DNA of 64,000 bases from Chrysophaeum taylorii (Eukaryota; Sar; Pelagophyceae; Pelagomonadales; Pelagomonadaceae): NCBI GenBank assembly GCA_029834535.1, contig JAQMWT010000055.1, positions 62,001 through 126,000 of the forward strand, read 5' to 3'. Shown piece after piece: positions 18,272 to 33,200 of this stretch. A model generated the notes under the pieces. It was given only the letters and a program-made list of their open reading frames with translations. It did no database searches and was not told where the DNA came from. Made by a program: the position numbers and the translations under genes. Each line of letters starts with the position of its first letter. Positions within the stretch are counted from its first letter, which is position 1.

Positions 18272-21200
18272 CTAGCTAGGAAGTACGAAGCCGTCGCCTG
18301 GGTTGGCTGTAGCGAGTGGTCTGAGCGCGTCGTAGTGTGGGGTAGCGGTCGAGCGTCCGGGGTTCCAGACGTAGGGCTCGGGTGCGTCGAGCGAGGTGAG
18401 CTCGTCGCGGCATTCCGGCGGGGCGATTGGACTGCAGTCGCCGCGCTTGTCGACGAGCGTGGCTGCGCGGTCGATCTCGATACGACACCAGGTTCGGTCG
18501 TAGGCGCCGTCATCGCACGCCGTGCAGAGGCGAAGCCAGTTCTCGCGGAGAGCAGCGTCACGGCAGACATTTTGCATGCCGTCAAGGCAGGCTGTCTCGT
18601 CGCCAAAAAGACGACTCTTGCTGCGCACGCACGGACACAACGGCGAGATTTTGCGCGTCGGCTTGGTGCGCTCGTCGAGGTCGAATCTGCGGCATTCGCG
18701 GACGTGAATTCCGACGCGGCCAGTGGCATCGGCGGCAGCGACACCGCTCGCAGTTGCGTCGGAAGATGTCGAGGGGAGCGAATTAATGGCAACGGAATAG
18801 TCGATAGCGTCGAGACCGACGTAGGCCTGGTAGGGGTGGTAGTAGACAACGCGCTGGCGTCGTAGGATCTTCGCTTCCGCTTTGGAACCCGCCTCGCGGC
18901 GGTACGCTGCGATCATGGCATTACCGACGCCGTGGTTCTTGCCGCAGTACCGAAAACCGCCGATGCCCGACGGGATGCCGTTGAGCGAGGTGGTATCGAC
19001 GCCGTAGCACGGCCCGAGCGGTCTCTCGTGGCCGCTGGACGCGTTGATTTTGGACGCGGATTCGCGGCCCGCGTCGAAGAGCGAAGCGAACTCGCCCACG
19101 AGGAACGGGTGCGTGTTGAACTTTGGTTTCGAGATGTGGCGGCCGGCGCTAGCTCCGGCGTCGGCGTAGAGCGAACCGTACTTGGGCAGCGCCGACACGG
19201 TGGCAGTGATGTCCACCCGGTACGCGTTCGTGATGCCGGCTTCGTCCGTCATCACCAGCACCCACTCAGACAGGGACCCCATGCCGTGAGCCTCCAACGG
19301 CCCCGGTTGGCCGGTGCGGGCGCCATGCGGGATCTTCCGCTCGTATTCCTTGTCGCCAACGCCTCGCCACGCGAGAGCGGCCGCGTCCGTGATGGTGAGC
19401 GTCCACACGCCCTCGACGTAGTCGTTTGCAAAGTGGTGGGAGAGGCTCGAGTCGGACTGGAATGGTGCCGTCCAGGGTCGCGCAGCGATCGTCGAGCCGC
19501 CCGTGTACGTCGACATCGTGTGTTCGCGGTCGGCGAATATCTGGAATTCCGCAAAACTAAGCCGCGCGGAGGCGCGGTCGTCGTCGAGTTGCAGTCGCAC
19601 GATGTTGATAGCGCCGTCGAACGACGCGGAGAACCGTGCCGGGTCGACGTCGATCGTGCGCTCGCGGTCGCCAGTATCTTCGAGCCGCGCGTGCCACACC
19701 GATAACGAGAGCGCGTCCTCGAGGTTGTCAGGGATGTCGACGACGCGCGAGTCGTAGATCATGACGTAGCACGGGTATAGCGCTGCCGAAAACTCGAGCG
19801 CTTCCGACAGTACGCCAGTGATGGTGTCGAGGTCTTGGTCGTACGAGTAGTAGAGCGACGGCGATCCTTTGAGTGTCTCCTCGACGGTCACGGTCGGCGC
19901 GTAGCCCGTGAGGTTGGTCGTGTCGGCGCGAAGCATTGGGAGGTCGCCGCTATACGACAAAAATGTTAACAAATATATGAAGCCGCCGAGTGTGGGCTCC
20001 TCCGTGGCGTAGCGCGATACGCCAATCGATCCGAGCTCGGGCCAGGCCTTGGTCAGAATTGACTGGACTGACTTGCCAACCCACTCCTCTCCGGCAGCGA
20101 GCTCGTCTGAAACGGAGGGAGGGGCGTTAGCCTCGATCATGTCGGTGCGCACGTACAGCGAGGTCCCGTTGAATCCGGCCGTACCGACGACGCCCGCGCG
20201 ACCCAGATCGGCCAGTAGCCGAAAGTTGCCGCGCGGCGTGATGAGAAAATCGGTCACTTGGACCGATTGCACCTCGGACACGGCCTCGAGGTGCTCGCGG
20301 TTCCATATCTTTATCGTGCCGATTTGGTCGACGCCGCTCGTTATTGCGAACCTGACCTGCCACCATGGCGGCGCGCCGTCCAGCGCGTCCTCGGACGCCG
20401 TGTGCGTGCACGACTCGTGCGTGAAGTACGGGTCAACGTTGCCGTCAATCGCGCGGCTCGCGACGCCGTCGTGGTCTGTTGAGGATTGCGTCGCGACGCC
20501 GAGGGGGGCGAGGTTATTGCGGGCGCGCACCGATTCGGCGGTGTCGGACAAGATATAATCAGCACCACGCTCCGCACCCCAGTGTTGTCGTGACGTCTGC
20601 TCGGCCGTCGCCGCATCCACGGACGCTTTGAGGCGGTTGGGAAACGACGACCGACCCGCCTCGGGTGGCGGCCCGCGACCCAAGGTGCGCGCGCCACCCG
20701 CGTCGGGGCCAAAGATTGGGACGCTCACGTTGTTGTGCGTGAGGTTTATGATGAGATCGCCGGCATGCGGGTGCGCGAGCCCAGACAGTACGAGCTCAAT
20801 CCGTGCTGCGAACGCGTCGATGCCCTTCCACTGCTGCTCGACGTGGATTGAACCCTGGTGGCCCAGAACTGCTTGCAGGTCCTCGGTTCCACGCAGGTAA
20901 GTGTTGGCGACGGTGCGCATCGCGCCGTTCGAAGCTCGCAGGATCGTACCTACCGAGCCGGCGTCGAGCGAGAGAAGCCTATGTTGGACGTCGACTACCG
21001 TTTCATACGTGATGACTTCGCGCGTCCCATTGGTCGCGTTCGTATCGTTGACGAGCGACATCGCCGGAACTAACGTCTCGTTTCTCGAGAGCTCGACGAC
21101 CTGCTCGACGAACATCGCACCGCGACCCGAGTGGCGAAGCTCGAGCGCCGTCTCTCCCGGTTCCACGTCGTAGCGAAAAAGCAGGTCGTAAACCTGGGCC

Positions 21201-24200
21201 CTGAATTGAAGGTCGAAGTCGGGAATGTCGTTCACATTGAAGGGCTGCTTGTCGCGCGTGCCATCAACCAACCACGCGACGACGCGCCGCTTCTCGCTTG
21301 CCACGGAAAGACCCAGCCGTGGCACGAGCCCCGCTGCGACGGCCGACTCATTCACGGCGACGGCATGCGAAAACCTCGCGACGATATAGATCGTCTCGCC
21401 GGCAACGTACGACGAAGTGGCCTTTTTGAGCGCGAAGAGCGAAGAGATATGAGGTGCCGTCGTGTCAATCTTGATGCGAGGCGACGTGTCGATGGCCGAT
21501 CCGCGCTGCCTCGGCCCGACAGGCAACGTCGCATCGACCTGCGTGATCGAAACTGGTGTCGCAAACCGCCGAATGTCACCCGAAAGTGCCGTGGCGTTGA
21601 GGACATCGAGCGCGTCACTCGCATCGCCCTCGAGCACTTCGTACACGAACCGGAGAGTGCGCTGGGGAGTTGAGTCGCCGTCCCATGCAGCCGTGCCGCC
21701 GATGCACTCGTGGTGGTCAACGCCTTGGGCTAGCTCTTCGCTGCAGCTTCCCGAATTCAGTAGTACAAATGTGGCGGCACCTTGGATGACCTCTACAGTC
21801 GCGTCAAACTCGACAAACAACTCGATAAGTTCGCCGGCACCGCAGCTGGCCGCCCGTGTCGCGACCTCCGTACACCATTTGGAGGTCGGCCCGAGCGAAA
21901 CTTGAGTGACGCGCGGCGGCGACGTGTCGATTACCAGAGAATCACTATTGCTGCTCGACGAGCTCGAGCTACTAGAATCCAGCGTAGAGATTGACTCGAA
22001 CTCCACGTCGGTCGCGTTCTGAGAGCACGCCTCGTCGAGGCTGTGAATGATTCCTAGTCGAGCATACGGCAGCTGTGAGACGGCGAATGCACCATCCTCT
22101 GTCGCTACGACCCAATTTCGCAGGAAGAGGCCAAACGGCGACACTGCCTCAAGAGCGCCGTTGCTGAAGTCTCCTGCGTCATCCTCGCGGACGTAGTAAC
22201 CAAACCGCAACGTGCCGCCCTCGCCTGGACCCAGGTAGTACGCGTAGTTGCCCGTGTTAAGCAAGAGCCGCGGGACGCGGTCGCCGCCGACCTCTTCGGC
22301 ATCTTCAGCGGCTTCGATCTGTGCAAACAGTTCGACGTCGGTAATGCCTGATGTATCGATCGCCTGACCCCAATTGTGTGCATCGCCGTTGCTCAACGAG
22401 AGCTCGTAAGTCGCACCAGCTGACACGGGAAGATTGAACACGATTCGAATGTCAAGGACTTGGCCCGAACTGATGACGCCCTCGGTGTCGGTGCACGACG
22501 CGAGGTACGCGGCGCGTGGGGCATTGTGCATCACTAGCGGCGTGCCCGAGCTACGACCCCCGAAACTCGCCTGCGACCCTCTACGCGGGAGCGCCAGGTC
22601 CGCTGGGACTAGCTTTGAAACGTCGTCGTTCGAAGATATGGCGCTGCTCGAGCCGCGCGGTGCGCGGAAAACGGCTCCGCGCAGCGCGGAGACACCAATG
22701 TACTCCAACGCCGCAGTCGAATCCTCGCTGCCCACCTCATACACGAATACTAAATGCTTCGTGCCCGAGCCGCCAGCATACCGCGCCCAGCTCGCGCCGT
22801 CCGTTCTCGTGTCGAGCGCCAAGCGCGGCAGCCATTCCGCTTCAATCGAGATCTCTTCCTTTCGGAGGAGTCCTTCGATCAGGTCTGCATAGAGCGGAGG
22901 TGAACCCGCCGGCAATCTCAGCCCAGTTAAGGTCTCGTTGTTGCCCTGCTGATGCTCGTCATTGTTGTAATCTTCGTCCTCATCCTTGGTATCATTGGTG
23001 CCCTCGACGCCACTCGTGCAGTAGCTGTGATCCACGGCGAGAGACGACTTTGCTCTGGGTTCGTACTCTGCCGTGTATCCGTCCTGCACGCTATCAGTGC
23101 AGGACGCGACGAAGCTCTCCCAGCTTGCCTCATTCGCAATCGATGCCGAGATACAGCCCTTCAGACAGTACGGGCTGAACGGAAAATACGCAGCTGATGG
23201 GAGCGGGTCGACAGGCGTCGCGCAGTTTTCTTCGGCGTTTGCTTTGTGATATTCGCCAATGATGTAGTAGCGATATTTGAAGTCGTCCACATTGATCTCA
23301 GCCAAGTAGCCACCGCAGTCGTCGAGGCACACGTCAACGCCAGAGACGCCCCCAGTCTCGGTGCAGGTTTGCATCATGAAACCTCCTGGACCTCGAGGAC
23401 CGTAGACCGGAAACCCGTCTGCCGCCCATCCGATCTGCGGTGAATGCGAGTCTTCGGCCTGCCCGAGCTGCGCGAGAAGGCACGACGGGGGAATGTGGCA
23501 GTGGTACGATGCCGTCTCCGTGTCGCTCGAGTGGCATCTACAACGCAGTGATGAATAGGAACACGACAGGAAGAGACTCACCCGCATTCGTCGAACGTGT
23601 CGCCTTCGGCATATGTCGCACTGCTCATATAGTCCAGCATCGGGCCATAGTTCCTGCACGGCAGTCAAAAAGGATGTTTAGAAGCACGCAGACGCTGAAG
23701 TAAATACGGTCCGCCGTAGCCAGAAAAAAGCATGGCACCGTTAAAGAGCGTGCCGATACTACCACCCCGCTCCGCGAGCGAGACTTGCGCATTTGAATCG
23801 TATTGCGGGTACGCAGGATATGAGTAGGATTTGATCTCATTGACCGCCGTATTTGGGTTGATGTTGGTGTAGGCATGGTTGGGACAGTGATTGGTCGTTA
23901 TCGAGCGCGTGTTCAGCGATATGCTCTCTTGGTACGAGTAGTCCGTACCATCGTTGGCGCACTGGACTCCGATGAGTCGCCGCCTTCGTAGACTGTCGTC
24001 GATGTCGTCGGTGGCATTGAAAAGTGAGTAGTGGCACGCGGCAGGATACGCCGCGCAAGAATCCTGCTTGTCGTCATCTCTTCGAGGCTGGTCGTCGAGT
24101 CGCTCGTGGAGCAAGCGGCGCGAGGAGTCATTGTCAGTCGCAAGTGCTGCGATCTCGTCGTTGCCCAAGAGATCCGACGTGAGTGCGAAGTTGTCGGGAA

Positions 24201-27200
24201 CGTAAAATATTATGCCGGGGTACTCGACTAACTGGAATTGAAGGATCTCGCGATCAGGATTGGCTTTGTGCGCGGTCGTGTTTGAGACGTAGCACGGGGC
24301 ATAATAGCCAAGCTCTTGCCTGCGCTATGCACTCACTCACGAGCGGTGAATACGACAATAGTCTATTGGACACGGGGAGTCGTGCAGGCCGTCCTCAGAC
24401 TTGGCGGTCGTGGTGCCGAAAACTGTGTACGCAATGTCCTCGCTGCATGTCCGACAGATCGGCGAGGCCCCTGGTTTCGGCTGTCCCGTTTCGTCGACGT
24501 CATCATCAGAGAAGACGTGGACTGGTGCGTCGAAGGAAATGGTCATAAAGGCGACATCACCGCTCCCGAGAACGTCGACGGCGCTCCCATCGGCGGCAGC
24601 ACGCGCAAGAACAACCCGCGGTGGATTGTCGTCGATGACGACACTTCGCGAGGCGAGCCCAGCAGACGCTTCGTCGTCGCAGACGAGGTCGACGTCACCC
24701 TTGGTGACCGAGCTGTAGGCGGTTTCCGCCTTACCATCGTGAAACAACGCGCCACCGTGAAGCAGCAACGTTCCGTGCTCAAGCCCCCCCGCAGCGGCAT
24801 CACCGTAAAGAACGATGTGCCGAAAAGTGAGGGCGTTAGTCTCGTCCCCGTCAACGTAGGACGCGTGTCGCGAAAAACTGTCATCAAAACCTGTGAGCTC
24901 GAGCTCGAGCGGCCGCGCCAAGGGGCCGGCCGCCACTGCGTCTCGCTTTACCGGTTTGGTGAATAAAACGGAGAAGTCTAGCACTGCGCCCGGAGCGTAG
25001 ATCTCCTGGAAGCCAACGTCGCTTTCGTTCTGCGAAGGCACCTCGATGCCGACAATCGAAGGCTCCGTCGTATTGATGACGACGTCGCTAGTTACGTTCA
25101 ACGCGCCGTCCTCGTCCAGCTCCGGGAGCGTCGTTGGGGCTGGGAGGCCCGCGAGCTCCTGGACGAGAACGTCGTCGGACGTGCCGGCGCCGATAGCCAC
25201 AATGACGGCGTCCCTGGCATCAAAGGCGTACTTGTCAACGTACGCGAGGTCCGGCGTCTCGTCGCCCTGCCGCACGACATACGTAAACTCGAGCTCTTCG
25301 ACCTGCTGCGTGACGCCGAGGGTGTCGAGAATTGCGAACGCCGGGCCGTCGGCCCGTCCGACCTCGAGCGCGAGCGTAGCGATTCCCGTCACGTTGACCT
25401 CGCGCTCGAAGCGCACCGTTATAGGGACGACTTGCCCTGTGCCGTAGGTGCCGCTCGGCGCAAACACCGTCTTGACCTTGAGGCCTATGGCTGAGATGAC
25501 AATCTTGCGGCCCTGACCGACCAGCGAGCCAAAATCGACGACGGTCCTCCGCGGGCCGGGAGGCTCGAGAGAAAGATCGGCCGTAAGGCTCGACGCCACA
25601 ATCGTGCCATCGTCGGAACCTGTGACAAGCCGTCGGCGCACGCTCGCCGAGTAAATCGACGACGGCGTCGTCGTATCGACATTTGACAGTGTTATCGCCT
25701 CCTTCGTGCTCAGCTCGAGTTTTGGTTGCGTTCCGAACAATAATTTTCCGACGCCAACGTAGCTGCACTCGCGCGTCGTCTCGTTTTCCTCGTCGGCCGG
25801 AAAATCGCAAAAGACACCTTGTTCGTTGGCAGTGTCGGTGAACACGGTGCTGCTGAAGGTTAGCGCCGACACTGATGCGTAATCCAGGTAATCTCCCAGA
25901 GGTGTGGTGTCTCCAAACGCAACGTAGTACTTGAAGCGAAGTGTGGCGGTGCCATTACCACCGTGGTAAAAGGCGCCGTTCCCGTTTTCTAAGTTCAAGG
26001 CGAGACGACCAACGACATTCGACCCGACCACGACGATCGGCACGTTAAACGTTACGTCGATGTTGATGACCGCACCCGAACCGTAGACGCCGTCATCCGT
26101 AGGGGTCGTCACCATAACGATGTATGGCTGCTCTGTGGCAACTGAGATGGCATCCATTTCGAGGGAAGTAGTCGCGACATGGCCGTTGTAGTACCCCGGT
26201 TCAGGGAGCATCAAGTCAGCATCAAGCGTCGGATTTTCTGCGAGACGCTTGACGGAGAGGGGCCCGGCGGCGAGCTCACCAACCAATGTTCGTGGACAGA
26301 TCTCGCCCGCCGGCCACCTCACCAGCATGGCGTAGGAGAGATACCGCGTGTTATTCCTTCCGACGAAGTCCATAGCCGTGGGTCGCGTAATGTCTACGTC
26401 CCGCACGAGGCCACTCGGGCAGTAGTGTTGTGTGCTCGCATGCGCGAGGGGTGCGGCGGCATCGCCAGCAGCGACGTTGTACTCAAAGAGTATCTCGGTC
26501 GTGCCGCTGCCAGCGACGTAGGAAGCGTATGCCAAGCCACTATCCGAGGACGAAACCGGTGCGCTGTCACTTGGGATGGCAGGAATTTCGGGCGCATGGC
26601 CTTTCGCGTTGAGGAGGAGCTTCAACTCGCCAACGACGACAACGGGCCGATCGAAGCTGGCGACAATACCAATAACATCGCCAACAGAGAACGACGCGAC
26701 GTCTAGGCGTGCAGCCGCGCTTCGCGCTGACGCGGATGCTTCGGCTAACGCTAGGTCAACAACGTTCGGTGCGACAGCGTCGACATGGAGATCATAATAG
26801 TGTAACAGCGGCGACCGTGCAGCGCGCGGCAGGTAAGACGCGTATTCGCTTAGCATAACTCCGAGCGTCGCGTCGCCGTCTGCGCCACGTCGGAGAACGA
26901 CGCCCGAGTCTGCAAGCGCGCGAACACCGCGGTAGTGCAGGCGGCCGCCGCGGGTCGAAGGTGGTTCGTAAAGGCCGCGCGACTCGTTAGAGCTCGGGAC
27001 GGTCCACTCGAAACGCAGCGCATCCGAGAAGTTGCCTGAGACATATTGGGCGACCATCCCCACGGCTCCCCAATCGGGATCGAAGCCGTCCAGGTAAACG
27101 GCGGGGTAATTGCCCTCCTGCTCATTGAACACGACAGCGGTCGTAAAACGAACCTCTAGCCGGACAACGTCGCCAACGGTGTAGACATGCGTATCATAGT

Positions 27201-30200
27201 TGAGCTCTTGCCAATCTTGGTCGAGGGCGGCAATCGGGCCGCGCAGGCGAGACACACCGCCGCCATGAAAGAATATTTCATTTTCGTTGTCGATGATCTT
27301 GGGCGCGACTAGATAATCCAACACAATGCGCGAACTGGTGTTGAGCGCGCGAATGTCGTCCGCCCTTGGAAATAGGACGAGGCTGGCAGTGCCGGAGACA
27401 ACGTCCTGTAGCGACAGTCCAGCGATTTCAACTCGGAGCGCGTCTTCTCCAGCGTAGTTGAGATACGCGCCGCCGGTGTCATCACCGCGCTGGACGATGT
27501 ACGAAAACCGCAGTTCCTTTGAGCCCGAACCCCCCTGGTAGTAAGCAACGGGATCTCGAAACATCTCTGACGTGACGTTCGTACCATTGAGAGCGTAGGT
27601 CACGTTGTCGCCAATCTTGCGACCGGTCGCCAGGCTTAAAGTGACCCACTCCGACTCCGGACCGAAAATCGTCTCCGACGGAGAAACCTCCGGCGTGTTG
27701 ATACGCTGGATCTCTACTTCGCGGTTGAATCGCACGGCCACAATCAACAAGTCTCCGGTACCGAGCGTGTTGTCGACCCCAGGCTGTTGCACGGGATTGA
27801 TAGCAACAACCTCGACAACCTTTGCGGGTTGGTTGCCATCGACTGCTATTGTGGCCACATTATCAGCCAGCGAGCCACGTTCGCCGCGATTGGGGAGATG
27901 TAGATCAGCGTCTTGCGTCGGATATGGGAGCGCATACCGTCGCACGCCAAAGCTGTCAGCGGACGTGTAGAGGGCACCCTGGTCGGTGTCGAAATATAGT
28001 GCCGCGGGTCCGTCGACGTCAAGAACTTCGGCAACGTCGCCTTGTTGCGCCTCAAACTCGAAGACGAGTTCGCTCGTCCCATTTCCGATCATGAAAACTG
28101 TAGTACGACGCGTGACTTCGGGTAGTGCTATCCCCATGTTCGAGTCCACGCGCAACATGAGCCGCAGAGTCGGTTCGCCGACGACAACGGGTGCCGAAAA
28201 GTGAACAGATACATTCACGCGGTCACCTGTTTCGAGTAGCACAGACTCGCCATTTGTTGGCGCCAGTTTCTTGACGTATGGGGCAGTACCGTTGATACGG
28301 AGCTCAAATTCCGACAGCGCCGTCGAGTTGCCGTCGAGCAAAGGAAGCGCAACTTCAGCGTCAATATCAGGGGTATTCGAGGCCACGACGATGAAATCAA
28401 GGTCGCCCGGCGTCCGAAGGCTGTTGGCTCCCGCAGCATCCAAGTAGTGGTACGTACGATCTGCGGCCCGTGCCGTGTATCGAAATGAAGCTTGCGGCAC
28501 CCACGGGCGTTTGGCAACGGCGCCTTTAGAAGCTGGCACCAGGTCCTCGCACTCGTACCATAGACCCACGTCGATTGGTTCTGCCGCGGCGTCGACGTGG
28601 AATCGAAAGACGAACCGCGTCCCACCACCGCGAGGCTCGGACGAAACTGATTCAAGGATCCCTCCCAAGTTTGAAAGATCATACTTTTTTGTTTTATAAA
28701 TTCCAATGCGGGAAAACATTGTGACGATCACATCTGGCGACGCATCCCAGTCGATGCAACCGACAGCTACGCCGGCATAACGCATGTAAAACGATCCTGA
28801 GGTTAGCGGTGGAACGGCATTTACACCAACGTCGACGTACTGAACCGCTCCACCTTGAGTATAAAGCGCGTTGCCGACGTGAGCTAGCCGCAACGTGGGC
28901 GTCCCGCGAACGACGACGGGTGCGTCGAAGTAAATATCAATATCCACGACCTCGCCGGCGCCAAAAGGCGTGGAAAAAGATGAGTTCTTGCGCGTCGCGA
29001 TCTTGGTCACTTTTGGCTTTCGTGAGCCGTCAACACGCAATGGCTTGTATGCCTCCCCTTGGACATCTGGGTAGGCGTCACGAAGCAAGGCGCCATGAGG
29101 GAGCGGGAGTGTCAGGTTCGCCGGGACCCCCGAGATGGTGATGTCGTCGTAGACGGCGACAACCAACGCATCGCCAACGAAGGCTGGGTTCTTGCGGAGC
29201 GCGAGCGAGTACGCCGGCTGTAGATCTCGGGAAGCGTGCTCGTACTCGACGACATAATCAAAGCGCAGTTCTGTGGTCGGCTCATCGTACGTATACTCCT
29301 CGAGCCACGCAACGGCCGTGGTTCCATTTTGCATAGTAGCGTCGAGCTCGAGGTAAAACGGCGTCATCCCAGAACTATCATGCTCCACGTGGACTGCTAC
29401 AGCGTGGTCGAATTTCACGAGAACAGGAACTATCGATCCCTGCATAAGTGGCGCGAGCTCAGACGCGTCGAGGTCCGATAGCCAGGGTGCGGCGTACACT
29501 TCTTTGACCATGGGACGCGGACGTTCGAAAACGGAATACTCGAGAGCCGTCGCTTTCACTCGCTCAAGTAGTCCAGAATTCAGGGAGAGCTCTGGATTTT
29601 CGAACTCGAGATCGGCATTTGTGGTCGGATCATCAGTCTTGTGCTTTAGGGATGCATCTTCGCCGAGCTGGATGCGGTCGGCGTCAAATACGAGCGGCGA
29701 CGCCGCGCCGTGGTCAAATGTTGCGCGGGACCCGAACAATTCGGCGTGCGCACCGCCGAGCTCGAGCTCGGTAACTGCAGAGAACCCAGGGATCATCAGC
29801 ACGACCTGGTCCGATGGCTCGAGGCTCGACGTCGTACGGAACGCGAGCTCAATTTCTGCGTCAGCCCCTGCCTCTGCTGGCTCGAAGCTGATAGTTGCGT
29901 CGCGCAAACGACCAAATGCCGGCGCGTCATCGAGTGGGATCGGCTCCAACGCACCACTGCAGTTCGCGAAGACTTGCACCGTGAGTCCTGTGGCGCCAGC
30001 CGGTAGGCCATCAACTGGCGGTTCAATGCCCGACGACGGTGGCACGAAAACCCAGCGTCCGCCAGCTGCGACGAGTCGCGTTGAGTTTAAGATGACAGCA
30101 GCCTGCGCGGTTCCGTTTTTTATCATCGATGCGACGAAACCAGGGTCGTGTAACGAACCGATCGTGTCTCCCCTGAGCTCTAGCGTGCTGTTCGAAGTTC

Positions 30201-33200
30201 TAAAGTAAGGTAGCGTGAAGATGACACTGTCGCCAGGGGTAATGTCGCACGAGAAGTCTAAGAAGAGACCAAGCTCAGTGGCTGTGTCGGTGGGAATTAT
30301 TCCCGCGAACAAATTGCGCGCGGCATCCTCGGGAGCGCCGGCCCCCAGTGAGACTCCCCGCACGCCATGCTCAGCAAGTGCTAGGCTTATCTTCGCGCCT
30401 TGGACACCGTACCGCGGAACGCCGAGCACTGCTGTCGGCGGCAACGGACATAAAACGCTTCGCGTCGACACGGCAACGACGTCATCCGCGAGATCCGTCA
30501 CGCCGTCGACGTCCTTGCGAAATGGGCGTAGCCGGTCTGTTGGCGGATACAGTGAAGCTTCGCCGGGTCGCACGGCCTTGATCTCGATCGTCGAAATTGC
30601 TTCGGTCGACGAGTAGCCTTTCGACGCATTCAGCCGTAGCAACACGCCAGCGGTATCGTTTTGCTCTGCCCAGGTTGCTACCCAGCCCGCAGCCGCTGGG
30701 AGCGAAGTGGCGAGGCTGACCCGTGCCGTATTAGACGAAAGCGAAAATCGAGGCAACCACAGTTCGACGAACTCATTCTCTGATATGTCAGTGCTGAAAC
30801 GAAAGTTAAACCGCAACGAGACCGGCTGTCCGCGCTTGAGCGCCATTGTCTGCGTGATCCACCATGATTTGTCCATCAAGCTAAGCAAAGTTGCATTCGC
30901 ATCCACTTGCTCGTTCTCGGGCAAAGACTCGCTACCAAAAGCAATTTCAGCCGGGTCGTCGTCGTGCAAGGCACACAGAGGTTGGAGCACCGCTTTGAAC
31001 CGCGGCGTCATAGTATCTTCTGCCAAACCGAGGGGTTTCACTCTGACACTCGGGACGAGGCCGTGCATCTCATTTTTCTCTGCTCGGTTTGCACGCATGA
31101 AGCGCACACGTTTGGGTAATACCATTGTGTCTACTGGAATCGTGACTTGGACGCCATCTTTAGCGTCGATGGTGTTGAGAGCACGCAACGTCACGATGGC
31201 GTTGCAAGTGCCGCTAAATTCGGCGGTAAAGTTGGCACCATCTTTTCCGGCGAGTGGCAACTCCACGATCACGGTCTTCGCGAGAGCCTGTGCAACCGTC
31301 TCCGATGCAGCCTGAAAATCAGGTAAGTGCCACTCCACGACTGCACCTGGAGCGAGCTGGCCGCGGTTCGCACCACGATGCGAAGTGTTGAAGCTGAGCA
31401 AAATTTCGGCCGTTGCCTTGCCAGCCTCTGCCCGCGCCTCTGAAAATGCGACTTTGGCTTGGGTGATCGCGCCGAGTTCGGGGCCGATGCTCTGAAGCGG
31501 TGTCGGCTCGGAGTCGCCACCCCGACTGTCACCGTACTTGAGAGCCACTGTAAGCGGCCTTATCATCATGCTCACATCTGAGGAGAACCCGACCGTTGGT
31601 GGCGTGAAGCCGCCGCGCTTGTCGATGTGGACCGAGAGCGCAGTGCCTGCGGCCAGTTTGTAAGTTGTCGTCAAATGGAGCGTCGAGACGGCCCACGTTG
31701 CGTTTTTTATCACGCCCTGCGGCGTCGATGAAATCGACTGCGGCCGGATCCATGTAGTATTGAGCTCAATGCCAGTGTCGCCGAAGTCGAACTCGACAAC
31801 ACCCGTGGTCGGCAGACTGTGGGCGACCCCGAAGTCCAGTCGAATGCCAGAGAGTTCGCCAGCTAGCGCATCGTCGTCAAATCTCACGCGCGCGTGGGTG
31901 AGGCTCAGGGCGTCAACGCGGCCCAGCGGTATAAGCTCCGAAATGTCACATCCCATGTCGTCTGTCGCCGATACGGTCACCGAGGTGTCGTTTTCATAAA
32001 GAGCGATCCGTGGGTACACGACGTCGATAACTGTGAGCTTGACCCTAGAGGCTGGCATCGCCGGCCGAAGTCTCAAGTTCAAGTAGAAGCTGTCCGTGAT
32101 ATTCCAGATGTCGACAGTTTCCGTTTTGTTCGTTGCATTCTTGGATACGATCGATTCCCATGTCGCGTTGACGATGTTGCCGTCTGCGTTGACAATATTC
32201 AGGGTGATATTTGTCCACATCGTCTCGTTCTCGCCGTCGTGAACGACGACAGAAGTTGTGGTCGTTGGTCTGAAGTTGGGGAGTACGAAGTCAACGACAC
32301 CCTGCGTTGAGATGTTCGTGCTAAATTTCGCCTGGAGGGTAGCTGAACCAATCTCACCCGACCGTGAGTTGGCATCGAGTTGCAGCCGCCCGTCAAGCAA
32401 CGCACAGAGCGGTGTCGAAAGGTTCAATCTCGATGGCGCCAGAGCACCAAGCGAGGAGTTTGTCTCAAGCGTTGCCGCGAACAATTCCGGTGAAGCGACA
32501 CCCGTGAGCGGCGGCGCGATCCCGCTGAGTTCAACTCGCACCGCCTGGCCCGAGCCGACATTCCGGAGTGCGACGAACCGCACAGCAACGCCGCTGCTTG
32601 GTGTGTACTCAAGCTTCGCGCGTCGTTCGAGGGCGCTGTCGTCAACTGTTATAATGGTATCGTATTCTGCTTCGAGCAAGCCATCCCCCAAAAAGCAAGT
32701 GGCTAACCTCAAGACAACTCCATCGCCTTTTGCAAGGGGTGCAACGAGCGAGAAGTTCATCTGCAGCTTGGTTGGCTCGCCAGCAAGCGTTCCGGTACCA
32801 AATGCTATGCTGCCATGGACAAGCGCGCCGACCGGTGTCGTGTCGGATATGTATGGCCATGGCTCAAATGGAAACAGGCGGCCAAGGCTACTCAGACGCG
32901 CGCCATCGACTGTCGCGGGCGGCGCAAGCCAGGTAACTGTCTCGGCGGCGTTCTTGTCAAAAATATTGGCGTCGGGATCGCTCCTTACAGCGAACCCCGC
33001 TTGCGGCGGACCAATCTCGTTGAGTGAAACGACAATGAGCTCGATCGGCGCCCGCTCTGCGATGCGTGTCTTCGCAATGAAGCGCATAGCGCCGCTTCGT
33101 CCCGTCCGAGGGTGCCACTCCCCGACGAAATTGAGGGCGTGTGTGCCGCCGATCGTGAGGGTCCAGCTGCGCTTCTCCATGTTCGTGCCAAAGTAGTCGA

